Positions 36,001 through 43,222 of a stretch of DNA of 64,000 nt are shown one piece after another. Numbering within the stretch: position 1 is the first letter of the stretch; every line of letters starts with the position of its first letter. The notes beneath the pieces were generated by a model that was not told where the DNA came from, did not search any database, and worked only from the letters and a program-made list of their open reading frames with translations. The stretch is from Hyphomonadaceae bacterium (GTDB taxonomy: Bacteria > Pseudomonadota > Alphaproteobacteria > Caulobacterales > Aquidulcibacteraceae): positions 1-64,000 of the forward strand of contig JADLHI010000449.1 in assembly GCA_020848895.1 (NCBI GenBank). The letters run 5' to 3'. The translations under genes and the position numbers were made by a program.

Positions 36001-36112
36001 GTTCGATGAAGATCCGCCCTTCGCGAACAATCCAATCGGCTACGCCTTCGATTCCCAGAACGCCTCCGGCATAGGGCGCTTCGTCAGCATCGAACTCCGC
36101 CGTACATGGTAG
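33059..36112 (+). CDS. FecA-type TonB-dependent transducer receptor
   Basis: A 1017-residue outer-membrane receptor with an extra N-terminal STN signalling domain (residues ~47-118, including FDIPAQPLSSALSEFARQSG). A signal peptide covers about 1-37, a TonB box (EEIIVTGTRI) lies near 172, then the plug and a beta-barrel ending VSIELRRTW. The STN domain signals to FecR, so it both imports a ligand and turns on its operon. In lasso clusters of this type the receptor imports the lasso peptide, which is the likely ligand here. ATG 33059 follows a purine-rich site. Confidence 0.92.
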   Translation: MKSKVRAGTPRNSRGASLRVLAAALAAASGAWSHARAQEPPQQIADTRLSFDIPAQPLSSALSEFARQSGMRVLFAYDDLNGAQAPALRGAFTREDALTHLLTGSGFAGRIDNAGVVRLEQRARPQPIGAEAPIQTADQPQPDSVQQARERASEDTADDAADDEEIIVTGTRIRGAVPAGSNLFTLDRESIEETGRSTVADVVATLPQNFPGSQGEATQLGASDSRRNVSFGSTVDLRGLGSDATLTLVNGRRLAPAGFGNFVDVSAIPVSAVQRVEILADGASATYGADAVAGVVNIILRDDFEGAETALRYGGATQGGAEDIGVAQLLGASWRGGSIMAGYEYRHRSDLLAAERWFTSDSDLRPWGGTNFSGTSSNPGNITRIGATNVVLAIPEGQDGTSLSQADLLVGVRNFQNSTEGQSLLPDQESHSAFAAARQEFGQLTLTAELLASERTAFAYSRQLNANLAVPETNYYRQLNGLFPGQGNLVIAYNLDADLGPTWYDTRARALSSVLGAQYELPRDWQIEANFGYAQHADDSVQGNIYDSGRLNAALASSNIATAFNPFADGSNSAPGVLDGITYESLNGSRTDITTFAVRADGPLWTLWGGALRAAIGAERRRETFEYYSRQRRPGGVTSTAPFLPGDRTTDAVFAELFAPIIGAENNVPLVHDLTLSLSLRHEAPSDFAASTVPKFGVRWSWSEDFALRATWGESFKAPQFQQMLGSTVGTLSTATPTQDPFATNGSTGVLLLGGSNRNLEPEQATTWTAGFDYNPSWLTGFELSATYFDINFEDRIGNAGSVLAALANPAGFEGVFIRNPTADQIATYLIYANQVVGTMPVDGIEVIWDGRLVNLATQRTRGIDFNASYAHDTAFGQLRWFANASYLLQHERRATPAAAPLDLRDTIFNPVDLRGRAGVSWSSEGWSALAAVNYVDGYRDNISTPNREIDKWITWDARLAHTWREDSEPGLQIALNVQNLFDEDPPFANNPIGYAFDSQNASGIGRFVSIELRRTW

Positions 36113-38091
36113 TGCGGCTCCTTGTTGTTCTAGCTCTGCTGGTCTGCGCCTCCCCCGCTGGCCACGCGCGTCCCCCAGCGCGCGTGGCCGGTCCCACGAT
36201 CACGGATATGATCGAGCTTGCTGAATTGGGGACCGTTTACGGTGAACTCGCGTTGTCGCCGGACGGCGCGTATGTCGCGGTCTTCGAGCGACGCGCCAAT
36301 CTCGCGCGCAACGATTACGATCACATGCTCGTGCTCATCCCCACGCGAGGCGGCCCACCGCGCACTATCGCCGATGGCGGCGGCTTCATACGTCACGCCG
36401 CCGACGGGCGCCGCACCGGCGGTCCAGCTGATAGGACGCCTGCCTGGTCGCCCGATTCACTATCGGTTGCCTTCATTGCCGAGCGCGAAGGCCGCGCCGA
36501 ATTATGGCGTGCGCGCATTGACGGCGAAGGCGCCGAACAATTGGCGGCGCTCGATGGCGACGTCATCAGTGTGCTTTGGCTTTCCGACGGCCGGCTCCTT
36601 GTCGATATGGGACCGACGCGCGCGGGTTTGGCGCAAGAGGCGCGGCAAGATGCTGACTTCGGCTATCGTGTGGATGATCGGCTTTCGCCGATCTTCAGTC
36701 TGAACCGCATGCCGCGCGGCGATGTGCGGAGCGTCGTTGTTAGTGACACAGGGCAAGTCGAGACGATTGAGCCCGCCGAACGCGCCGCGTTGACCGCCAC
36801 TGAAGCCGCGCACCTGCCGGTGATCGCGCCCCAGCCAGGCGCGGCGGCGGTGCAAGCGCCGCCACGCGAAGTGCGCATCAACCGCGATGGCCGGATTTGG
36901 CGCTGTTCAACAGGTCTATGTGACGGCGACATCCGCAGCCCCATGTTGCTCGCGAATGGGGATGTCGCGTTCCTGCGCTTCTCTGGTTTCGCGCGAGCCG
37001 AAACAGGCATTGTGGTTTGGACCCCCGCGACCGGCGCAGCGCGCAATTTGCCTCTCGATCAAGACCGGATCGCGTGTGTGGGCGGGCGGGAAATCTATTG
37101 TTTGCGCGAATCCACCGCGCGCCCACGCGAGTTGATAGCCGTTAATCCACGCACTGGCGCGACCCGTGTCCTCTACAATCCCAATCCTGCATGGTCTCGA
37201 TTTACTCTGCCGCGTGTCGAGCGGATCGATTTCACCGACCAGCGCGGTCTCGAATCCTATGCTCACCTCGTTTATCCGGCTGGATACCGCCGCGGGCAAC
37301 GCTACCCTCTTGTGATTGTTCAATATCGTTCGCATGGCTTCTTGCGGGGCGGCACGGGCGGCGACTATCCGATCTACCCGTATGCGGCGCGCGGCTATTT
37401 CGTCTTGAGCGTTGAGCGGCCGGACGATCTCGTCCGTCAAACCCAAGTGGATGCAGATACCTACTTTGTCGAACAGAATTTGAGCGACGAGGAAGACAGA
37501 ATGAAACGCGAGGCGCTTGGTGCGTTTCTCTCAGGTCTTGAACGACGCGGATTGATCGATCCGCAGCGTATTGCCATCACTGGCTTGAGCGATGGCTCGG
37601 AAACACTCTACCGCGCGCTCTTGCGCCAACATTTCGCCGCCGCCGTTGTTTCGACACATCCGTCAGAGCGTTCGGCTTTGTGGCTCCAATCCGAGACGCT
37701 TCGTGCCTATCTTCGTCGCTACGGCGATATTGTCCCATGGACGCAATCGGAGCCGTGGCGCTCTTGGTGGAGCACCAACGCTATCAGCGAACAATCGTCC
37801 GCCATCGACACGCCGCTGCTCTTCAATATCGGCCACAGCGAGGCGATGGGCGCCATGGAGCTATACGTTCGTTTGCGTGAGCAACGCACGCCGACGGAGA
37901 TGTATCTCTATCCGGACGCCTATCATTTGAAATGGCGGCCGCTTCAGGTGCTGGCCTCGCAGGAACGCGGTATGGCTTGGATCGATTTTTGGCTGCGCGG
38001 CGTGGAGGTCGAGGATCCTCGCGACCCCGAACGCATCGCCCGCTGGCGCGCACTCAGACAAGCCGCTCCGGCGGCGGAGGCAGCGCCTTGA
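36106..38091 (+). CDS. Lasso peptide isopeptidase (Atxe2-like, S9 prolyl oligopeptidase fold)
   Basis: A 661-residue secreted protein: signal peptide about 1-22, a beta-propeller (about 50-370), then an alpha/beta hydrolase domain. Nucleophile Ser495 lies in ITGLSDGSETLY, Glu579 in IGHSEAMGAMEL and His607 in DAYHLKWRP. The Ser-Glu-His spacing is close to that of Atxe2, where the acid is Glu and not Asp. Family role: cutting the isopeptide ring of a matching lasso peptide after import. ATG 36106 overlaps the receptor stop; the end overlaps the cyclase gene by 38 bp tail to tail. Confidence 0.88.
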   Translation: MVVRLLVVLALLVCASPAGHARPPARVAGPTITDMIELAELGTVYGELALSPDGAYVAVFERRANLARNDYDHMLVLIPTRGGPPRTIADGGGFIRHAADGRRTGGPADRTPAWSPDSLSVAFIAEREGRAELWRARIDGEGAEQLAALDGDVISVLWLSDGRLLVDMGPTRAGLAQEARQDADFGYRVDDRLSPIFSLNRMPRGDVRSVVVSDTGQVETIEPAERAALTATEAAHLPVIAPQPGAAAVQAPPREVRINRDGRIWRCSTGLCDGDIRSPMLLANGDVAFLRFSGFARAETGIVVWTPATGAARNLPLDQDRIACVGGREIYCLRESTARPRELIAVNPRTGATRVLYNPNPAWSRFTLPRVERIDFTDQRGLESYAHLVYPAGYRRGQRYPLVIVQYRSHGFLRGGTGGDYPIYPYAARGYFVLSVERPDDLVRQTQVDADTYFVEQNLSDEEDRMKREALGAFLSGLERRGLIDPQRIAITGLSDGSETLYRALLRQHFAAAVVSTHPSERSALWLQSETLRAYLRRYGDIVPWTQSEPWRSWWSTNAISEQSSAIDTPLLFNIGHSEAMGAMELYVRLREQRTPTEMYLYPDAYHLKWRPLQVLASQERGMAWIDFWLRGVEVEDPRDPERIARWRALRQAAPAAEAAP

Positions 38092-39856
38092 CGCGCGCGA
38101 TCCAGGACTCACCGACGAGCGCCGCCGACAGACGAAAGAGCGCCCGGCCCTCCGGCGCTTTGAGATCTTCGTCCAAGACGGCGCGATCGAGAATCCCGCG
38201 GCGCACCAATTCGCCGTCCGGCAAGAACGCGCGAAGAAAGTCGAGGTTCTTGTCGAGGGCGCGACGAAAGTGACGCGTGGTGTCACCCTTGCGGGTTCTG
38301 CTCAATGTGGCCGGTGGCATGAGGTCCGCAAACGCCGCCCGCGCCAGTGCGCGCGTCATTCCCCCCTGCTGCATCACGTACGGCGGTATGCGCAGAATTG
38401 TCTCAACGACTGGCTGCGAAGCAAATACCGGCGCCGCGACGCTGAGCGCGCCTGCCGGCGTCGGCCGCTGATAGAATGCGAGATCCAATAGATTGAGCGC
38501 GCGATAGGCGCGCGCCGGCCCGCGATGATCGATATCGCTGAGCCAGGGATGCGAAAGCTGATAGGCGAGCGCAGCGCTTGGGTCGCCGCCCTTGGCATCC
38601 CGGTGGGTATTCAACAGCGCGGTGACGCCACGACCTTGAGGCTGCACCAGCCCCATCCAGGACTTACCGAGAATCTCTGAGAGCGGCTTGCCGCTGAGAC
38701 GGGCCTCTTCCCAAAGGATGCGTCGGACTTCAGACCAACGCCTGCCATCGCGCAGGGCGTCGGCGGCGCCGTCCGTCAGCGGGCGCCGCGAGAACACCTG
38801 GTCGCCACCTTGCCCCGATGTCAGCGCGGCAACGCGCTCGTGGTCAAACACGCTGGCGATCTCATCGCTCGCGAACGCCATGTCCGCGGGCGAAGGCTTC
38901 GCGGTCGCAGGCGCGCGCTGAATCGCGGAATAGTCGGCCGCGGTGGCGTCAAACGTCAGACCGCGCAGCTCAACACCCACATGCGCAGCCATGCGAGACG
39001 CGGCGTCGAACTCATCGCCCTCGGGGACATTGAATGGCCGCTCATTGACGCAGACGATGCCGCCTGCGCCGCATCGCACCAAGCACGCGAGCGCGGCGCT
39101 CGAATCAAACCCGCCAGACAACCGATGCACAATCGGCAGGTCGGCATCCGCCCAGGCGCTTGCGGCCGCCTCTGCACTTTTGCGCAACGCAACGCGCGCT
39201 TCGTCGAAAGCGAAGATCGCGGCGTCTCGCGCCGGTGGCCACGGCGCCCACGCCACCGATTGCGCCGGCCCACTGCGCTCCCAACGGTAGAGTACGCCAG
39301 GTATCGCTTCGCTTACGCCACAGAGCCCGGTGCGCGCGCCTTCAATGCGGGTATGACGCAAGAAAAGCGCGATGTAGTCGTCGTCGATCGTGAGATGGCT
39401 CAGTCTCGCCCAATCGGCGACGTCCGTGAACATGACATGCACGCCGGGCAGTTCCGCAAAATAGCATGCGCGTGCGCCCAGCGGATCGCGCAGGATCAGC
39501 ACACGGTCGCGCTCTGAATCGCTGACCACGGCAAGATACGGTCCCCAATACTTCTCGACGAGCGCGTTGCCTTCGCTTGCGCACCAGGCGCTGACCGCGG
39601 CGCCATCAACCTCGTATATACGGCGATCGCCGCCTTCCCGCCGCTCGAAGAGGATGCCGCTCACCAGGCCTTTGTCGCCGGGCAGCGCGATGGAATCGAC
39701 ATCGCGCGCGTCGGAGCGTGTAAGCAGGCGAAGACCGCGGTAATTCACTGCCATCGTCCAAGCCCCATGCCGCGTCATGACATCGACGCAGCGCTCCGCG
39801 AGCTTGCGGCCCTTGTAGTCGCCCACTGTGTATTTGAAGGCGATGAGCGCGGTCAT
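38054..39856 (-). CDS. Lasso peptide macrolactam synthetase (C protein)
   Basis: A 600-residue asparagine-synthetase-like enzyme. The N-terminal glutaminase-like domain lacks the catalytic Cys2 (begins MTALIAFKYTVGD); the ATP-binding loop is SGGFDSSAAL at residues 247-256. It adenylates the Glu9 side chain of the precursor core and joins it to the N-terminal Gly1, forming the ring in a threaded shape. Its ATG 39856 overlaps the B gene stop as ATGA. It is about the usual family length. Confidence 0.92.
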   Translation of the reverse strand: MTALIAFKYTVGDYKGRKLAERCVDVMTRHGAWTMAVNYRGLRLLTRSDARDVDSIALPGDKGLVSGILFERREGGDRRIYEVDGAAVSAWCASEGNALVEKYWGPYLAVVSDSERDRVLILRDPLGARACYFAELPGVHVMFTDVADWARLSHLTIDDDYIALFLRHTRIEGARTGLCGVSEAIPGVLYRWERSGPAQSVAWAPWPPARDAAIFAFDEARVALRKSAEAAASAWADADLPIVHRLSGGFDSSAALACLVRCGAGGIVCVNERPFNVPEGDEFDAASRMAAHVGVELRGLTFDATAADYSAIQRAPATAKPSPADMAFASDEIASVFDHERVAALTSGQGGDQVFSRRPLTDGAADALRDGRRWSEVRRILWEEARLSGKPLSEILGKSWMGLVQPQGRGVTALLNTHRDAKGGDPSAALAYQLSHPWLSDIDHRGPARAYRALNLLDLAFYQRPTPAGALSVAAPVFASQPVVETILRIPPYVMQQGGMTRALARAAFADLMPPATLSRTRKGDTTRHFRRALDKNLDFLRAFLPDGELVRRGILDRAVLDEDLKAPEGRALFRLSAALVGESWIARVKALPPPPERLV

Positions 39857-40461
39857 GGGCCGCGCATCACCGTAAAGCCTGCGCAATACTCGGCATCGTC
39901 GTTTATGACGACGCCGCCAATCTCAAGCCAGGCATGGGCGGAGAACGGTCCGCCGCGCACGGCGTAAATGAGGTTGCTCCGCACACCCGCGCCCCAAAGA
40001 AATCGGCCCAGGGCCAGCGAGTCGAACAGGCACGACGCCGCGCGCGGATAGAGCGGACGCCATTTTTGAAACCGGACGACGAGCTCGTGTTCGCCAGCAG
40101 CAGTGGCGTCATCCGCGCCTTGTAGCAGCGTCGTCGCGCGATCCAGCGCACGCCGCTTCATAACGTTGCGGGCCCAGAGCGCCGCGCGCCAGAAGGACCA
40201 AAGCCCCGCGCCGCCTAAGCCTGGCGTGCGTATCGGTTTGGCAAGCGACCCGTCCTCGGCCGATCGAAGCAAGCCGCGCGCGTCCAGCTGACGCTGCAGA
40301 GCTGGTGTCCCCAGCTTCGCCATCGGTACGGAGAGATATGCGTCTCGACGCAGGTCCAAGACGAAGAGAACATCATTCTCGACCGCCCAGCGCGCATGCG
40401 CCGCCCACGGCAAGCGTTCGGGCGCTTCACAGCGCCCGAACTCGACGGCGTCATGCATCAT
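39853..40461 (-). CDS. Lasso peptide leader peptidase (B protein, RRE plus transglutaminase-like)
   Basis: A 202-residue fusion. Residues ~20-65 form a PqqD-like RiPP recognition element (DVLFVLDLRRDAYLSVPM) that binds the leader; residues ~95-200 form the B2 cysteine protease with Cys144 (YPRAASCLFDSLALGRFLW), His176 (FSAHAWLEIGG) and Asp188 (VVINDDAEY). It cuts the leader before Gly1. ATG 40461 (MMHDAVEF) overlaps the end of precursor A1 by 11 bp, so translation of the two is coupled; the longer open frame upstream encodes the precursor in another frame. Confidence 0.92.
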   Translation of the reverse strand: MMHDAVEFGRCEAPERLPWAAHARWAVENDVLFVLDLRRDAYLSVPMAKLGTPALQRQLDARGLLRSAEDGSLAKPIRTPGLGGAGLWSFWRAALWARNVMKRRALDRATTLLQGADDATAAGEHELVVRFQKWRPLYPRAASCLFDSLALGRFLWGAGVRSNLIYAVRGGPFSAHAWLEIGGVVINDDAEYCAGFTVMRGP

Positions 40462-40573
40462 AGAAATCGGGATGCACGAAGCCTTCCATGCCGCCTGGCA
40501 TCCATTCGCCAAGGGTGAGAGCGGTCGCGTCGCCGAGAACGACTAATTCCTCGGTCTCGTCACGTTCGTTCAT
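40451..40573 (-). CDS. Lasso peptide precursor A1 (40 aa)
   Basis: Leader of 21 residues ends LGDATALTL with the conserved Thr at position -2. The 19-residue core is GEWMPGGMEGFVHPDFYDA: Gly1 and Glu9 would form a nine-residue ring; the tail is G10 to A19 with bulky F16/Y17 as possible plugs. Only 123 bp long. It lies between precursor A2 and gene B on the same strand, and its end overlaps the B start. It matches the rules of proteobacterial class II lasso precursors, with Glu instead of the Asp often seen at position 9. Confidence 0.9.
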   Translation of the reverse strand: MNERDETEELVVLGDATALTLGEWMPGGMEGFVHPDFYDA

Positions 40574-40619
40574 GGTGTGGTGTCCTGATTGAAGGAGACA
40601 AAATTACGGGCTTCGATCG

Positions 40620-40651
40620 CGTCCGGCCGCACGGCCTCGTGCGGCCGGACG
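40620..40651 (-). promoter_or_regulatory. 13-bp perfect stem-loop between the two precursors
   Basis: CGTCCGGCCGCAC, a 6-nt loop, GTGCGGCCGGACG. It begins 11 bp after the A2 stop codon and has no U-tract, so it is more likely an mRNA-stabilising or processing element that raises the A2 share of transcripts than a full terminator. Confidence 0.8.
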
Positions 40652-40662
40652 GACAGCATCGC

Positions 40663-40791
40663 TCAGCCCACATCGTACTTGTCGGGGAACGTGAGCGCCT
40701 CGATGGATTGTTCGAGCCGCTCGCCTTTCGTCAGCGCGGTCGCGTCACCGAGTTCGGTGATGATTTCGTCGCGAGTTTGGTCTTCACGCAT
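40663..40791 (-). CDS. Lasso peptide precursor A2 (42 aa)
   Basis: Leader of 22 residues ends LGDATALTK with Thr at -2, matching A1 in the last eight shared residues (LGDATALT). The 20-residue core is GERLEQSIEALTFPDKYDVG: Gly1 and Glu9 would form the ring, and the tail carries P14-D15-x-Y17-D18 in common with A1. A perfect AAGGAG lies seven bases before ATG 40791. It is the first lasso gene of the minus-strand unit. Confidence 0.9.
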   Translation of the reverse strand: MREDQTRDEIITELGDATALTKGERLEQSIEALTFPDKYDVG

Positions 40792-40807
40792 TGCCTTACT
40801 CCTTGAG

Positions 40808-40825
40808 CGTTCGGGAAGCCGAACG
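40808..40825 (-). promoter_or_regulatory. 5' leader hairpin upstream of lasso precursor A2
   Basis: CGTTCGG-GAAG-CCGAACG, a 7-bp perfect stem with a 4-nt loop, ends four bases upstream of the AAGGAG ribosome site of precursor A2. It could stabilise the transcript or control access to the site. Confidence 0.55.
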
Positions 40826-40885
40826 ACGAAAGCATGACAGCGGCGTTGCAGATCAGGTGGACTATCTCCGTGAATATCTTGAAGG

Positions 40886-41497
40886 CTATTCGCCGTTCCG
40901 GGGCAAAGCCGCCAAGCCCGCGCGCGCTCGTATGCGGGCTGCTTCGCGCACGCGAACTTTGAAATGACGGCGAAGTGCGGCCTGCAACTTTGCTCTGCTC
41001 TGCTGTGTTGCAGCGATCAGATCACGCAAGTGCGTGTTCAACCGATCCAACACTTCGGGTTCGGCCGCACGCGCCAGCGTCAGGCGCGCATCCGCAGCGG
41101 CGATCGCGCGCGACAATTCTGTGTGGCGCCCGTCCTCGATGTGGGTGAAGACGGCCGCCAGCGCCTCAACATAAGGGCGCTTATTGAGATTGCTCGGCAG
41201 CGGGCGCACCTCGTAGGCCGCACTGGCCAAAACCGCCAGCTGACCGCGCCAAAGATAGAGCACAGCGAGTTCGCGCTCGCTCCAGAAGGCAACCGAATAT
41301 CCTTTGCCTGGCGTGACCTTCACTAATCGTTCGACGGTCAAGATAGCGAGCGCGTGCCGCACGGGCGTCGCGCTCGCCTTGAGGCGCGCGGCGATGGCTT
41401 CGATGTCTAGATGCTCGCGCGCGCGCAACGAGCCGTTGAGAATAGCCTCCCGCAACGTCGCGTAGACGCGTTCGGTGACGCCTAGTTCGCCCGCCAT
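40886..41497 (-). CDS. GntR-family transcriptional regulator
   Basis: A 203-residue regulator with an N-terminal winged helix (ERVYATLREAILNGSLRAREHL, then AARLKASATPVRHALAIL) and a helical FCD-like ligand domain. ATG 41497 overlaps the last base of the dioxygenase stop (TGATG), so the two are co-translated. It lies 94 bp upstream of precursor A2 on the same strand and is a candidate local regulator of the lasso genes. Confidence 0.9.
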   Translation of the reverse strand: MAGELGVTERVYATLREAILNGSLRAREHLDIEAIAARLKASATPVRHALAILTVERLVKVTPGKGYSVAFWSERELAVLYLWRGQLAVLASAAYEVRPLPSNLNKRPYVEALAAVFTHIEDGRHTELSRAIAAADARLTLARAAEPEVLDRLNTHLRDLIAATQQSRAKLQAALRRHFKVRVREAARIRARAGLAALPRNGE

Positions 41498-42387
41498 CAG
41501 CCGCCGGCGCTCTCCGGCGCGCCGTAGTGCGCACGTAATTGCTCGGCAATTTCAGGTGTGAGCGCGTCCACGTGCGGTTGGGGACGTCTCTCATCATCCA
41601 GCCAAAGGATCGGATCTTGTCCTTCCCAACCGCCAAGGTTTGGCCTGTGCATCTGGTAGCCCATGAGCCGCTGCAGGCGTTCGGGAAAACAGCGCGCCAC
41701 CTCTCTGGGATAAGCGAGAAACTGGTTTTCGTAGGTTTTGAGCCAACCCAGACAATAGCTGACGATGATGCCGGTGCGTGGCGCGTTGGACCGATTGGCG
41801 CCGGCCGCGTGAGTGAGCGATCCGAGGAAGAGGCACGCTGAACCTTTCGGCATTTCGGCCGCAACGGCGTCGATAGGATCGATGCTGCGATCGAGTGCGG
41901 CGCGGTGTGAACCGGGCCAAAGCCGGGTTGCGCCATTCTCCTCGGTGAAATCGCTGACCGCCCACATAACGTTCAAAAGCCAATGGCGCCCTTGCGTCGG
42001 CCACGGCCACATCTCTTCATCCCGATGCGGGGCCTGGCCGCGCTCGGCTGGATGAACGCGCGTGGCCTGGGTCAAGTTGAGTTGTATGCAATCACACGAC
42101 GGGCGCAGCAGCGCTTCGGCGATGGCGAGAACCCTCGCATAGAGCACAAGGTGCTGCACCATCGGTGCCTTCGACAAAAGCCCGCCGACGCGCGTTGTCT
42201 CCCAGCCATAGAAATCGCCTTGGCATTTGGGCGTGCGCGTGAGCCAGGGTTCGAGTTCGCCCGCAAGAATCGCGGTTTCGTGTTCGGTGAGGGTCTCGTT
42301 CAAGATGAGATAGCCGTCGCGCTCTAGCGCCTCGATGTCGGCGTCGAGCTGGCGGTCACGGATCAGGAAAGGAGCGGTCGCATTCAT
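41497..42387 (-). CDS. Phytanoyl-CoA-type Fe(II)/2-oxoglutarate dioxygenase
   Basis: A 296-residue PhyH-family oxygenase. Metal ligands are His121 and Asp123 (QAPHRDEEMW) and His193 (SLTHAAGANRSN); Arg204 is placed to bind 2-oxoglutarate. It would hydroxylate a substrate using O2 and 2-oxoglutarate in the cytoplasm. Placed 17 bp after luxI and coupled to gntR, it may modify the lasso peptide or the acyl-homoserine lactone; both are inferences. Confidence 0.87.
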   Translation of the reverse strand: MNATAPFLIRDRQLDADIEALERDGYLILNETLTEHETAILAGELEPWLTRTPKCQGDFYGWETTRVGGLLSKAPMVQHLVLYARVLAIAEALLRPSCDCIQLNLTQATRVHPAERGQAPHRDEEMWPWPTQGRHWLLNVMWAVSDFTEENGATRLWPGSHRAALDRSIDPIDAVAAEMPKGSACLFLGSLTHAAGANRSNAPRTGIIVSYCLGWLKTYENQFLAYPREVARCFPERLQRLMGYQMHRPNLGGWEGQDPILWLDDERRPQPHVDALTPEIAEQLRAHYGAPESAGG

Positions 42388-42404
42388 GGAATGTGCCTCC
42401 AAGC

Positions 42405-43034
42405 TCAAGCGGCGTGCGCGAGAGCGCCTGGAATGAAGCGAATCAAGGGACCGCCAATGCCGTGGCGGGCGCGCACGCGCCTGAGGCCCGCCGTATCGAT
42501 CTCGGCGACGAACGCGCGCAGACGTTCGCGTCCCCTGCCGTGCTCGGGCCCCAACGCACGCGCATCCCAGCCGGCGTTCTCTGCGAGCGGCCCGAGCGCG
42601 GCGTTGGCGACAAAAGTCACACGCTCGATACCGAAAAGAAGCGCGGTCTCCATGATGCCGGCAATGATGCGCCCCAACATGTCGTGACGCGGAGCGCCTT
42701 TGGGCGTTTCGGGCGCTGGGCAAAACCGCGTCGCTTCCCATACCGATGGACCCGATGGCGGCGTCTCGCTGCAGAGATGGGAGAAGACATCGCCAAGCAG
42801 ATGCGGCTGGGTCGTGGGCAACAGCCGCGCCGATGCGCCCACCGGCGCACGCGGGGCATCTGACTCGATCAGATAAATAGCATCGGCGCTGTCGTAAGCG
42901 TCGATCTCAAGGCCCGCCTGCTCATCGAGGCGCCATTTTAGTTCGTCGATGAACACGGCCTTGCGCTGGCGATGCATCTCCATCAGCGCGTGATGAAAAT
43001 GGCGCCGGTTCTCGGCGGTGATGATGTGGATCAT
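42405..43034 (-). CDS. Acyl-homoserine-lactone synthase (LuxI family)
   Basis: A 209-residue autoinducer synthase. Conserved residues seen: Arg24, Phe28, Trp34 (RKAVFIDELKW), Glu43, Asp45, Asp48 (GLEIDAYDSAD), Arg70 (ASARLLPT), Glu100 and Arg103 (WEATRFCP). It joins S-adenosylmethionine and an acyl donor to make the signal. GAGGAG upstream supports ATG 43034. A lux-box-like dyad lies 59 bp upstream. It heads a run of minus-strand genes reaching the lasso cyclase. Confidence 0.9.
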   Translation of the reverse strand: MIHIITAENRRHFHHALMEMHRQRKAVFIDELKWRLDEQAGLEIDAYDSADAIYLIESDAPRAPVGASARLLPTTQPHLLGDVFSHLCSETPPSGPSVWEATRFCPAPETPKGAPRHDMLGRIIAGIMETALLFGIERVTFVANAALGPLAENAGWDARALGPEHGRGRERLRAFVAEIDTAGLRRVRARHGIGGPLIRFIPGALAHAA

Positions 43035-43092
43035 GCGGCGACGCTCCTCATAAATGAGCAAACGACGCTGCCGCGTTCGTCACTATTGCGAA

Positions 43093-43112
43093 ATAGGTCT
43101 GATCAGATCAAT
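43093..43112. promoter_or_regulatory. Lux-box-like dyad upstream of luxI
   Basis: ATAGGTCTGATCAGATCAAT, with the perfect inner palindrome TCTGATCAGA, in the luxI promoter region. It shares the 15-mer AATAGGTCTGATCAG with the element at 30365-30384. Binding by the LuxR at 44732-45466 is inferred. Confidence 0.65.
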
Positions 43113-43222
43113 TGACATTTCCAGTCGAACGTTTGCGCCCACTATTGATGAACCTATCGTCGCTCACGAAACGCATCGCGGCGATCGCGGAATGCGCAAC
43201 TCTACAAAAGGACATGACGCCC

